DNA from: Spirochaetia bacterium UBA5368
Lineage (GTDB): Bacteria; Spirochaetota; UBA4802; UBA5368
Reading direction: 5' to 3'
Length of the DNA stretch: 13,358 bases
Assembly (NCBI GenBank): GCA_002407865.1
Contig: DHPI01000046.1
Coordinates: 65,525-78,882, forward strand
Part shown: positions 1 to 7,239 of the stretch, piece after piece
Layout: each line of letters starts with the position of its first letter
How positions within the stretch are numbered: the first letter of the stretch is position 1
The notes under the pieces: model-generated
What the model saw: only the letters and a program-made list of their open reading frames with translations
Told to the model about the DNA's origin: nothing
Databases searched by the model: none
Translations under genes and position numbers: made by a program

Positions 1-150
1 GTGCTCAATATAGTGAGTCCCCTTTTTTTATGCATTGCCGCAACCACTCGTCACACAGAAAATCACTTCATTCTGCGTGTCGCACATTTTGTATAACAAT
101 CTCTGCAACTCTATCTTTCAGGAGGATAGTCGAAATATAAACAGTGCACA

Positions 151-180
151 TTGAAAATTCAAGAAAAAATACGATATAAT
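151..180 (+). promoter_or_regulatory. Sigma70-like promoter (distal) for the acyltransferase operon
   Basis: TTGAAA (151-156), an 18-nt spacer, then a perfect TATAAT (175-180). The start site would be near 187, giving a leader of about 300 nt that includes the G12 tract and its flanking inverted repeat before the ATG at 491. Seen in sequence; activity is inferred. Confidence 0.5.
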
Positions 181-226
181 GATGGATGCTAAATACTATA
201 CTGTTCGCGGTAACAATCACCACAGA

Positions 227-281
227 GGAATCTTGCACATTTTAATCAGCATAGCATAATGGGGGGGGGGGGAAAGATTCC
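227..281. repeat. 8-bp inverted repeat enclosing a 12-G homopolymer
   Basis: GGAATCTT (227-234) is the exact reverse complement of AAGATTCC (274-281). The 39 nt between the arms end with twelve consecutive G (261-272). In RNA this would be a short stem with a G-rich loop. Long G runs are classic slipped-strand sites. The tract lies between the two candidate promoters, so length change could affect the leader or promoter spacing. It directly follows an ATG (259-261) that opens a 31-codon frame (ends 354) with no ribosome binding site, which I do not call as a gene. Confidence 0.6.
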
Positions 282-393
282 GATTCGTTTCAAGATATCT
301 GTAATGAATAAAACAGGGACGGCAAAAAGCGGCGGCAGCATGGCGGTGATATAAATTGCCTAACTTGAATAAAATATTGTAGTAATTAAACGT

Positions 394-422
394 TTGACAA
401 AATATTCGCAGCATTATACTAT
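394..422 (+). promoter_or_regulatory. Sigma70-like promoter (proximal) for the acyltransferase operon
   Basis: A perfect TTGACA (394-399), a 17-nt spacer and TACTAT (417-422). An overlapping TATACT (415-420) would give a 15-nt spacer. The expected start is near 429, about 60 nt before the first gene. The same TTGACA-N17-TACTAT arrangement occurs ahead of the glycoside hydrolase gene. Confidence 0.6.
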
Positions 423-490
423 ACACATAATACATAAAAATAGCGGTACTGAGCGGCAATAATCTAAACCGTCGTAATAAGAAATATATC

Positions 491-1078
491 ATGGAAGGAA
501 ACACGCCACAAATTCGCGTGCGGTATGCTTTCATTAAGAATAATTATATTCGTAATATTATTAAGCATTCGTTATTCAGAATAACGCGTCGATATTACCG
601 ATTCAGGTATCTCGAGTGCGGCAAATATGTTGATATTCGGCCGCATTTCAGGTTTTCGCGAAAAGAGCCGTACACGGCTACGATTGGCAATAATGTATTC
701 ATTGAAGAATTCAATGTCTGGAACGCGATGATGGGTGATATTATCGCGGGCGATAATTGTCTTTTTGGATTGCATACCATCGTAATGGGCCCTGTTGAAA
801 TCGGCAATGGAGTGCAGACCGGTCCATATGTCAAGATACTGGGGCCGCGGCATGCTGTGTACGGGTATGAGCTCGCTGAAGAAAAAAAAACGCGTATCGG
901 AAACAATGTATGGATAAGCACTGATTCGATCGTAATGTCCGGAATCAGCATTGGACACAACGTCATAATCGGCCCCGGATCGGTGGTTGTAAAGGATGTG
1001 CCCGATAATGCGTTTGTAATGGGTAATCCGGCGCGGGATATGTCGCGGGTATCGGGTTTTGACGTTGCGCGGATATAG
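491..1078 (+). CDS. Hexapeptide-repeat (left-handed beta-helix) acyltransferase
   Basis: A 195-residue protein of the LbH acyltransferase superfamily (maltose/xenobiotic acetyltransferase-like), likely moving an acetyl or other acyl group onto a sugar hydroxyl or amine in the cytoplasm. From about residue 60 it shows repeated [I/V]GxxxxI hexapeptides (IGNNVF, IAGDNC, IGNGVQ, IGNNVW, IGHNVI), an interrupting loop with the candidate catalytic His121 in GPRHAVYG, and the usual family ending VVxKDVPDNAFVMGNPA. The first 55 residues are basic and not helix-repeat; such N-termini often hold substrate or trimer contacts. The ATG has no clear Shine-Dalgarno sequence, only an A-rich stretch, but no better in-frame start exists. 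It is first in a plus-strand run with a second acyltransferase and an acyl carrier protein. Acceptor and donor are unknown; decoration of the EPS repeat unit is inferred from context. Confidence 0.85.
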   Translation: MEGNTPQIRVRYAFIKNNYIRNIIKHSLFRITRRYYRFRYLECGKYVDIRPHFRFSRKEPYTATIGNNVFIEEFNVWNAMMGDIIAGDNCLFGLHTIVMGPVEIGNGVQTGPYVKILGPRHAVYGYELAEEKKTRIGNNVWISTDSIVMSGISIGHNVIIGPGSVVVKDVPDNAFVMGNPARDMSRVSGFDVARI

Positions 1079-1143
1079 CGATTCTATCATTATACGTATA
1101 TTTTTTGCGCTGTAAATAAATTTAAAACAATTGGGTTTTTCTT

Positions 1144-1884
1144 ATGGGCGATTCCGTGTATGTAAAGAATTCACCGGGCATAAATGTAAACGAGACGCAT
1201 TGCATATCAAGGAAAAAGGCATCTAAAAAAGAAGGTCGGGAAAATATTATTTTTGGCGGCCTTTTATTTATTTTATACGGACTTATATCGAGGGACAGTA
1301 TTCGCAGGCTGATACGATATCTTGTTTTAAAAATGGAAGGGCAGGGCTTCTATTCGGTTACCATCAGAAAAATATTGTCCAAATATCACGGTGTAAATGT
1401 AGGGATGTATACGCAGGGACCGTGCTACAGCGCGGAAAATTTTTTACCGGGGACGACAATCGGCCGCTATTGTTCGATATACCCCACGGTGATGCAGTTC
1501 AGCGGAAACCATCCAATGAACACAAAGTCGACCCATTCTTTTTTTTACAATCCAACCCTTGGATATGCGAAGAACGATATTATATCTCGGTCGAGATTAA
1601 CAATTGGCAATGACGTCTGGTGTGGGCATAATGCCATCATACTGCCCGGGGTTACGTCGATCGGGGATGGCGCGGTAATAGGAGCCGGTTCGGTCGTCAA
1701 TCAGAATGTGCCCGCATATGCGGTTGTCGTGGGCAACCCGGCTCGCGTTGTGCGCTACAGATTCAGCGAAAGTACGATTAAAGAACTCAGGGATTCTCGC
1801 TGGTGGGAAAAAAGTATTGAAGATCTATTGCCGGAGATCGAAGGTTTTCGAAAACCTCTCGAAGGCGATGGAAAAATACGATAA
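1144..1884 (+). CDS. CatB-related O-acetyltransferase
   Basis: A 246-residue LbH acyltransferase of the CatB/xenobiotic acetyltransferase type that is common in polysaccharide clusters. Residues 63-110 carry the N-terminal signature [16 protein letters not shown] ... GMYTQGPC. The helix coils follow ([39 protein letters not shown]), with candidate catalytic His123 in [14 protein letters not shown] and the ending [14 protein letters not shown]...[11 protein letters not shown]. The first 60 residues include a hydrophobic stretch (about 36-48, [14 protein letters not shown]) that is longer than usual and could bind the membrane. The gap from the previous gene is 65 nt with no good promoter or terminator, so co-transcription is likely. 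The ATG at 1144 lacks a Shine-Dalgarno; a later ATG at 1333 would remove the extension but keep the conserved core. The family acetylates sugar hydroxyls with acetyl-CoA; the acceptor here is unknown. Confidence 0.88.
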   Translation: MGDSVYVKNSPGINVNETHCISRKKASKKEGRENIIFGGLLFILYGLISRDSIRRLIRYLVLKMEGQGFYSVTIRKILSKYHGVNVGMYTQGPCYSAENFLPGTTIGRYCSIYPTVMQFSGNHPMNTKSTHSFFYNPTLGYAKNDIISRSRLTIGNDVWCGHNAIILPGVTSIGDGAVIGAGSVVNQNVPAYAVVVGNPARVVRYRFSESTIKELRDSRWWEKSIEDLLPEIEGFRKPLEGDGKIR

Positions 1885-1917
1885 ATACGGCGATACTACG
1901 CATTGGAAAATCGCGTC

Positions 1918-2181
1918 ATGGCAGAGTTAAAAGCGACCCACATAATCGATCAACTATCGGGTTTTATCGTATCGGTGTTTCCGGATCTATCCGAAAAGAA
2001 AATTGTCGCGGCCGATAGATTAATAGAAAGCGGAATTGATTCGCTTGGAATGCTTGTTCTTATTGAGTATATAGAAAATACGTACCGAATACGGATTTCG
2101 AATGAGGATGTCATTGAAGAAAATTTCGGCACCATGGAAGCGATAGCTGAATATATCATTAAATCGCGCGCTGCCGTGTGA
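1918..2181 (+). CDS. Acyl carrier protein
   Basis: A small acidic 87-residue four-helix carrier protein. The 4'-phosphopantetheine site is Ser42 in GIDSLGM, at the start of helix II as in all acyl/peptidyl carrier proteins, followed by the typical helix II-III segment LVLIEYIENTYRI and a C-terminal helix. I chose the ATG at 1918; a TTG at 1903 would add five residues. Neither has a strong Shine-Dalgarno. It lies 33 nt after the second acyltransferase. It differs from a housekeeping AcpP (which normally sits with fab genes and carries DSLDxVE), so a dedicated role is likely: holding an acyl or aminoacyl group for transfer to the polysaccharide or a sugar nucleotide. No loading ligase is visible in the window. 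Family assignment is firm; the role is inference. Confidence 0.88.
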   Translation: MAELKATHIIDQLSGFIVSVFPDLSEKKIVAADRLIESGIDSLGMLVLIEYIENTYRIRISNEDVIEENFGTMEAIAEYIIKSRAAV

Positions 2182-2220
2182 GTATCGTTATATTTGCGTG
2201 AAATGATGTAATTGACAACT

Positions 2221-2250
2221 TTGACATGTATTCAGCCATCCCGGTATCCT
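2221..2250 (+). promoter_or_regulatory. Possible promoter for the BNR lipoprotein gene
   Basis: TTGACA (2221-2226), an 18-nt spacer and TATCCT (2245-2250). A second TTGACA sits just upstream (2212-2217) with no matching -10. The start site would fall near 2257, leaving only about 10 nt of leader before the ATG at 2268 and no Shine-Dalgarno. The -10 box is weak. Confidence 0.35.
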
Positions 2251-2267
2251 CAAAATAAATAATTACA

Positions 2268-4457
2268 ATGCGGTTAAAAACTATACTTATAATTGCTGAA
2301 GCCGTTTTCTGGCTGTCGGCGGTCACTGCCTGTAATAATGCGGGTCTTCAGCCTCATGAAGCGGCCGTGGCCGTGGGCGCTATCACGGTCGATGCCGCAA
2401 ATACGTGGATTGTATTACCTGTACGATCTAAAAAAGAGTATCTATCGAAACAGCTTGGGGGCGAGGGCGAGCAGCACATGCATGGAATCGCGCGGTCGCT
2501 TGCGAATCCGGATATTATCTATCTGTCGCAGGATGTTGCGCAGCTATGGAAAAGCATTGATGCCGGAAAGACATGGAACAAGCTGAAATGCGCCAATATG
2601 TTCGTGAAGTATGCGCAGGGAATTGAGGTTGATCCCGTCAATTCTGATATTGTCTTTGCGATTGTTATGCATCATACATCCATGGATGTCGATAATGCGC
2701 GAAAATACGCAGGCCTTTACCGTTCAACGGACGGCGGCGATTCGTGGACGCTGGTGCTGCACGCTCTTTCGGATATAAACAGGTCATATCAGCATACGGT
2801 TGCGTATGATGCCGGGAGTATCGGAAAAAAATGCGCAACACGATGGTATGCGGCTTTCAACGGAACCGCGATTTACCGGTCTGACAATGCCGGCATTTCA
2901 TGGCGGAAGATCCAATCGATTGATAAAAATGAAATTGTGCATTCGCTGCAGATCAATCCTGTTAATGGCAATCTCTATTTTGCGTCGCAAGGCGGCGTAT
3001 CGGTGCTTGAAAGCCGCATTGGCAAACTACGTCATCTGAGTGATAACGGTATTCCCCGAGGCGGCGTAACTTCCGTCGCGCTTCACCCGAAAAACAATGA
3101 TGTTATCTACGCTGTTCTGGAGGGCAAAGGTCTCTATATATCGGAAAATGCCGGAAGACGTTTCGAATTGTTGAAGGCATTCAACGCGTATCATGTTTTC
3201 ATAAATCAGGGTTTCCCCGAGGTGATTTATTTAACCGGCGAATCCGAATCTCTTGTAAGCAAAGATGCGGGTACGTCCTGGAAACAAATCAGGCTTGCGC
3301 CTCCGTCCGGCCTCGGAAGGGAATGGAAGCGAAAAATGTGCGGCAAACTGACAGGCATTGCGCCCGACCCCAGAAATCCGGCGAACGCGGTGGCATATTC
3401 GCAGGCGGATTTATGGAGGACGAACACGTACGGCGCAATCTTCATTCACAGCGCGGAAAAATTTACGGGTTTTTCATGGCACTGGTGGAACAGCGGCGCC
3501 GCGTTTGATACATGGAATTCGGACAGGTTTATTTTCATGAATTGCGATGTCGGGATGGTTATTACGGAGAATGCCGGCGGATACTTTGAGCGGTGTGCGA
3601 TTCCGTGGTCATGGGTGCGGAAACGCATAAACTGGACGGGAATGTATGCCGGCGATATTATGCCGGTGGCGGGCTCTCGCGTAATTGTAGCTTCGTGCGG
3701 GATGTATTTCACCACAAAGCTTCTGCGGTCGGCTGACGGAGGCAAAAATTGGTCAATTGTCGATGATGAGTATAATAACAATCTCTTTGTAAAGTTTCAT
3801 CCGCATGCGCCGGATATCGTGTATGCGGGCGGAAAAATTTCCGAAAATTCAGGCATTTCATTCCGCACAATTGAGTACCTGAAAAAAAACAACGCTGAAA
3901 TCCTCGGCATGTGCGCCGCCTGTCCTGACACGATATATGCGGTGACAAAGCCGCGCACAACGATACTCAGGTCGGATGACAGGGGTGCGGCGTGGAAGGT
4001 CTATGCGCGCGCGCCGTGGCTGCTGAACAGACTCGATTCAAAACCGACATTCGCCGTACATCCGAAAAATCCCAATATCGTATATACGATTGATGCGGGC
4101 GGCGATCTGGTGAAATATGACGGTGCATCGTTTACGCCCCTCGGCGTGCTGAAAAATACGGGAATGTCGGATTCCGGTAATTTTGTTTCAGTGATTGCCT
4201 CCGATGTGAGGTTTCCGGATATTCTTTACGCGGGAACATATATGGCGGGTACGCCCTGCGTCTGGAGGAGCACTGATGGCGGATGCACATGGGTAGACAT
4301 CAGCGCCAATTTGCCGCGTGCGGGATGCGGGCCCATCGCAGTACATCCGCTTACCGGCGACGTTATGATGGGCACAAATTTTGGTACATGGATATATCCA
4401 CCGCCATATGGTTCGCCGAACAGTATTTACGCAAAAACGCGCAGAACCTCCCATTGA
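2268..4457 (+). CDS. BNR/Asp-box beta-propeller lipoprotein (sortilin/GH74-like fold)
   Basis: A 729-residue exported protein. The N-terminus is a lipoprotein signal peptide with lipobox VTAC and acylated Cys22. The mature part has ten Asp-box motifs (S-x-D/N-x-G-x-x-W/F) at about 96-103, 153-160, 205-212, 292-299, 331-338, 433-440, 488-495, 525-532, 569-576 and 668-675, among repeats of the xxHPKNPxxVYA type. This is the pattern of one or two large beta-propellers, as in VPS10/sortilin, BNR-repeat proteins and GH74 xyloglucanases. Length and Asp89 (YLSQDVAQLW) and Asp427 (NCDVG) are loosely reminiscent of GH74, where catalytic Asp residues lie in similar TD[VI]GG / GDIGG contexts, but the glycines are not kept, so activity is unproven. 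It lies between the acyltransferase/ACP genes and a glycoside hydrolase, which suggests binding or cutting of surface polysaccharide. The ATG was chosen because it gives a clean signal peptide. Confidence 0.8.
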   Translation: MRLKTILIIAEAVFWLSAVTACNNAGLQPHEAAVAVGAITVDAANTWIVLPVRSKKEYLSKQLGGEGEQHMHGIARSLANPDIIYLSQDVAQLWKSIDAGKTWNKLKCANMFVKYAQGIEVDPVNSDIVFAIVMHHTSMDVDNARKYAGLYRSTDGGDSWTLVLHALSDINRSYQHTVAYDAGSIGKKCATRWYAAFNGTAIYRSDNAGISWRKIQSIDKNEIVHSLQINPVNGNLYFASQGGVSVLESRIGKLRHLSDNGIPRGGVTSVALHPKNNDVIYAVLEGKGLYISENAGRRFELLKAFNAYHVFINQGFPEVIYLTGESESLVSKDAGTSWKQIRLAPPSGLGREWKRKMCGKLTGIAPDPRNPANAVAYSQADLWRTNTYGAIFIHSAEKFTGFSWHWWNSGAAFDTWNSDRFIFMNCDVGMVITENAGGYFERCAIPWSWVRKRINWTGMYAGDIMPVAGSRVIVASCGMYFTTKLLRSADGGKNWSIVDDEYNNNLFVKFHPHAPDIVYAGGKISENSGISFRTIEYLKKNNAEILGMCAACPDTIYAVTKPRTTILRSDDRGAAWKVYARAPWLLNRLDSKPTFAVHPKNPNIVYTIDAGGDLVKYDGASFTPLGVLKNTGMSDSGNFVSVIASDVRFPDILYAGTYMAGTPCVWRSTDGGCTWVDISANLPRAGCGPIAVHPLTGDVMMGTNFGTWIYPPPYGSPNSIYAKTRRTSH

Positions 4458-4524
4458 TACACGAAATTGAAACATCCGCCGAAGAGAACGTGGAAAGATG
4501 CAGTATGCATGGTAATGATGAAGG

Positions 4525-4544
4525 CATATAATAAGTATTATATG
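4525..4544. promoter_or_regulatory. Perfect 9-bp dyad abutting the -35 box (candidate operator)
   Basis: CATATAATA (4525-4533), a 2-nt centre (AG) and the exact inverse TATTATATG (4536-4544). The right arm ends at the base before TTGACA of the next promoter. A 20-bp dyad touching -35 is the geometry of a dimeric regulator site. It is too AT-rich and tight-looped to act as a terminator. The regulator is unknown. Confidence 0.5.
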
Positions 4545-4573
4545 TTGACATATTAAAAAGATATTTGTACTAT
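4545..4573 (+). promoter_or_regulatory. Strong sigma70-like promoter for the glycoside hydrolase gene
   Basis: A perfect TTGACA (4545-4550), a 17-nt spacer and TACTAT (4568-4573). The predicted start near 4580 gives a leader of about 93 nt. The segment TTGACATATT-N5-GATAT is also present at the promoter at 11787. Confidence 0.65.
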
Positions 4574-4672
4574 AGTGGGTATGCTGCACTTACATAAATA
4601 CATACATAAATAAAAAAGAAAAGAAAATATATTCCTCACTATTTGGCACTCTACACAGGGAAGGTTGCCGCC

Positions 4673-6280
4673 ATGAAGCAAATCATACACGTTGCACGTT
4701 TCTATATTTTTTATTTCCGATCGTTTCTAAGCTTTGATATGGGTGCGTTACATCGCGCTGTTGTTTTCCCGCTTATGCTTTTTGCGTTGATTGTCGCGAG
4801 TGGTGATTGTTTTAATACGAACGGGAAAAAGAACAAATCCAATAATGGCGGTGAAGGCCCGCTCAGTGTGAGCTGTCCAACCGCTCAAGTGCCCGGCACC
4901 ATCAATACTGCCATTACCCAAACATTTCCATCGTTGCAGGCGATAATCAATAAAGCAGACCCGTCAATACCGGTATATGGTCTGTATTCATGGGAAAGTT
5001 ATTATGAAAAGGGCGGAGTTAATAATTACCAGCAGGAGGTACAGCAGGTCGGTTGGGCAACAGTGCGGATAGGAGGTCTTTATGAGTACGCGGATTCGAT
5101 TCCCGATTCAACCATGATAAACATCGTAAATAGCGGAGTGGAAGTGTTGTTTACGTTAATGATGAAGGGAACGCGAAGGGACACCTGTTCGAGCGACGAA
5201 GATTTTATTCAAAAATATATTGCGTTTGTGGACAAAAAAATCGGCAAATACGGGCCGGAAGATAAAAACGGCACTAAGGGATCATTCTGGACGGGTCACC
5301 CATCGCTTCCATACAGGCCGGTCATATACTGGGAAATATGGAACGAGCCGAATGAACATTATATGTATGCGCTTCCGTCTTCATGGAATTCTGTTACCAT
5401 GACGCAGAAGGCCGCACTCTATGCAAAGTTGCTGGTCGCGTCGTATGATTATATAAAAGCAAAATGGCCGTCAGTAAAGGTTGTTGGTTTCTCCGCAAGC
5501 GGGGTCAGCAGAAACGATATGTGGGCGAAGGAAAGCCCCGGGAATATCGGTTTTATTGAAATGGTGCATCAGAATATCAAAACAATGTACGGAAACGGGA
5601 AAGCGGCGAATTGCTATGATATTTTATCGGACCATCCGTATGTGCATTGTGCGCCTCCGGATTCCGAGGACATTCCAAGCCAGTGGTATCATTATTCGAT
5701 AGCCAACAGCCATGCCGGTTACAGGGAAATAATGAGCCGATATGGAAACGGCGGCAAACCGGTTTGGTTTACAGAGATCGGATGGCACAGAAATACGGGC
5801 GCCTTTCCGGCAAGCGCGCAGCCATTTTCTGTTTCGGAGAGGATTCAGGCCGCGTATGTGTGCCGCCTTTACATGACGGCGATGCGTCTCGGTGTGGAGC
5901 GGGTACATGTAATGTTTTTGCTCGATGCGGATAATTTCAACGGCGGATTTTTCAACAACCAGACCAGGGCGTGGCGGGAATCGGCGCGGGCGGTGCAAAC
6001 CATGACGCGTATAATGCCGAATCCGAAGATAGCTGGCGCAATCAGTGATGGAGCTGACGGGTATTATGCATACCGGTTTGAGTCAAATTGCCTGGCGCAG
6101 TCTTCACCGATAATAATAGCGGCATGGAATGTTGCCGGTGAGAAGAATGTTGCGATACCATGCGATAGCGGTGATTATATCGTTACGGATATGCTTGGCG
6201 GTACAATTGAAACGACGAATGAGGGCTCTGGAATAAACATTCAAATCGGACCGTGCCCCGTATTTATTAAAAAGAAATAG
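4673..6280 (+). CDS. Exported clan GH-A glycoside hydrolase (GH39/cellulase-like, PslG-like role)
   Basis: A 535-residue predicted retaining glycosidase with a TIM-barrel domain. Glu225 in WEIWNEPN (strand beta4) is the expected acid/base and Glu368 in KPVWFTEIGWH (strand beta7) the expected nucleophile, the hallmark pair of clan GH-A. A barrel region with SDHPY and a C-terminal beta-rich segment (about 445-535) complete it. The hydrophobic stretch at about 29-43 is followed by SGDC; Cys46 could be lipidated, but Asp just before Cys is unusual, so plain signal peptidase cleavage is possible. I chose the ATG at 4673 because GGGAAGG lies upstream; an ATG at 4739 would give a more standard 23-residue signal peptide, and a TTG at 4643 is least likely. 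In Pseudomonas the Psl locus encodes PslG, a GH39 enzyme acting on its own polymer; a similar processing role here is inference. Confidence 0.8.
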   Translation: MKQIIHVARFYIFYFRSFLSFDMGALHRAVVFPLMLFALIVASGDCFNTNGKKNKSNNGGEGPLSVSCPTAQVPGTINTAITQTFPSLQAIINKADPSIPVYGLYSWESYYEKGGVNNYQQEVQQVGWATVRIGGLYEYADSIPDSTMINIVNSGVEVLFTLMMKGTRRDTCSSDEDFIQKYIAFVDKKIGKYGPEDKNGTKGSFWTGHPSLPYRPVIYWEIWNEPNEHYMYALPSSWNSVTMTQKAALYAKLLVASYDYIKAKWPSVKVVGFSASGVSRNDMWAKESPGNIGFIEMVHQNIKTMYGNGKAANCYDILSDHPYVHCAPPDSEDIPSQWYHYSIANSHAGYREIMSRYGNGGKPVWFTEIGWHRNTGAFPASAQPFSVSERIQAAYVCRLYMTAMRLGVERVHVMFLLDADNFNGGFFNNQTRAWRESARAVQTMTRIMPNPKIAGAISDGADGYYAYRFESNCLAQSSPIIIAAWNVAGEKNVAIPCDSGDYIVTDMLGGTIETTNEGSGINIQIGPCPVFIKKK

Positions 6281-6326
6281 GAATGCAAGGAAAGCGGTCC
6301 GCTCGGGGATGCGTGGAGTATATGCT
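6281..6326. other. Short gap between convergent genes with no clear terminator
   Basis: The hydrolase gene (plus) and the last glycosyltransferase gene (minus) end tail to tail only 46 nt apart. A tiny palindrome (AGCGGTCCGCT, 6293-6303) is present, but no T-run follows on either strand. Transcripts may overlap here. Confidence 0.5.
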
Positions 6327-7220
6327 TCAATTTTCTCCGGCGAAACAGCCCTGGATAAATCCGATGCTCCAGTATGCCAGCCCGAGCAGAAATACGGGAA
6401 GCACTTTTATAAACCGTGCGGTTTCACCGGGACGCGAGGCGCAGATTCTAAATGCCATCCGCGTGAACTTTACAAGGAGAAAACCGGGAAAGAGTACAAC
6501 CGGAATTATGCTACGGTACAACAATGATTGAAAATGCATTCTACGGTAAATGATAATATATCTGCCAAGGAGCTTTTGATTGCGTAAGAATGCGCTTCGA
6601 TCTTCCCTGAATATGTGAAAAACTTTTGCTTCGGGAAGAAACCAGAGGGGTGTTATACGATTTATTGCGAACCCAAACAGCGTGTCTTCGGATGCCCGTA
6701 TCTGCGGAAACCCGCCTGCCTGCATAAATAGTTCACGGTCGCAATACAGATTTACCGATGGTATGAACTGTTTTACCCTGTCTTTACCGACGTTCATAAA
6801 TTCGTTTAATTGCAGGTATAACTGGGCGATAGCAAGTCCGTTGTTTCTCTGGAAGTCGGGGAGTTCCACACTCCCGCCGCCCGCAAGCCTTCCTTTGTTG
6901 TATTCTGAAACGATTATCTGAAGCCACTCGGGAGACGGATACGCATCAGAATCGATGAACGCGAGGATTTTTCCTGTGGCATGGCGTGCGCCGATATTGC
7001 GGCCGATTGCGGGCATAACCCTTATTCCTGCGTTGATGAATTGAACGCCATGCGCGCTGTAATGCTTTTTTATTTCATCCATTGCCGTGTTGTCGGAAGA
7101 ATCAACAACAATGACTTCCTTGAGATGATTGCCCTGTAGGGTTAAAATGCCATCGAGCGTATGCCGTATGGTCTTTTCGGAGTTGTATGATGGGATGATT
7201 ACAGATACCATTTTTGTCAT
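6327..7220 (-). CDS. GT2 family glycosyltransferase with C-terminal membrane segments
   Basis: A 297-residue GT-A fold transferase that adds a sugar from a nucleotide-sugar to a growing lipid-linked glycan at the inner face of the membrane. The N-terminal domain opens with VSVIIPSYNSEKTI and VIVVDSSDN (nucleotide binding), then the metal-binding DSD at 90-92 (FIDSDAYPSPEW). ASEDTLFG (residues 176-183) supplies the acidic pair of the catalytic region. Two hydrophobic stretches (about 239-258 and 271-290) anchor the C-terminus. The ATG at 7220 is preceded by GGAG at 6 nt spacing, better than an internal ATG three codons later. It is the last gene of the four-gene minus-strand operon, 19 nt after the other GT2 gene. 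Donor and acceptor sugars cannot be read from sequence. Confidence 0.88.
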   Translation of the reverse strand: MTKMVSVIIPSYNSEKTIRHTLDGILTLQGNHLKEVIVVDSSDNTAMDEIKKHYSAHGVQFINAGIRVMPAIGRNIGARHATGKILAFIDSDAYPSPEWLQIIVSEYNKGRLAGGGSVELPDFQRNNGLAIAQLYLQLNEFMNVGKDRVKQFIPSVNLYCDRELFMQAGGFPQIRASEDTLFGFAINRITPLWFLPEAKVFHIFREDRSAFLRNQKLLGRYIIIYRRMHFQSLLYRSIIPVVLFPGFLLVKFTRMAFRICASRPGETARFIKVLPVFLLGLAYWSIGFIQGCFAGEN

Positions 7221-7239
7221 TATAGGCTCCGTGCCAGTA

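Larger units (their letters stand above)
1..490. other. Intergenic region without a convincing gene
   Basis: No frame gives a recognisable protein. The plus strand is open from the left edge to a TAA at 94-96 in one frame and to about 140 in another; both translations are Cys/His/Ser-rich and unlike any family I know, so at most they are the tail of a gene outside the window. An imperfect hairpin (arms 50-60 and 71-81, nine of eleven positions pairing) could be a weak terminator, but it has no real T-run. The rest holds two sigma70-like promoters, a run of 12 G and an 8-bp inverted repeat, listed separately. An antisense open frame at 217-534 is low-complexity and runs into the acyltransferase gene, so I do not call it. 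Confidence 0.6.

Noticed and set aside
1..140. Fragment of a transposase or other gene at the left edge
   Set aside because: Open frames reach the edge on both strands, but none carries a motif I can recognise, and stops interrupt the most protein-like one.
342..352. GGCGGT in the leader as an RfaH ops (JUMPStart) element
   Set aside because: Only the first six bases match the ops core; the following GATAT departs from the consensus and no JUMPStart context is present.
217..534. Minus-strand open frame of 105 codons across the leader and the start of the first acyltransferase gene
   Set aside because: It overlaps a well-supported gene, is Tyr/Arg/Phe-rich without family motifs and encodes part of itself from the G12 run; most likely a chance frame.
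6293..6303. Small palindrome AGCGGTCCGCT as a bidirectional terminator
   Set aside because: The stem is only four base pairs and neither strand has a following T-run.
6283..6531. Short plus-strand frames after the hydrolase gene as a small gene
   Set aside because: They lie almost wholly antisense to the 3' end of a clear GT2 gene and show no ribosome binding site or family motif.
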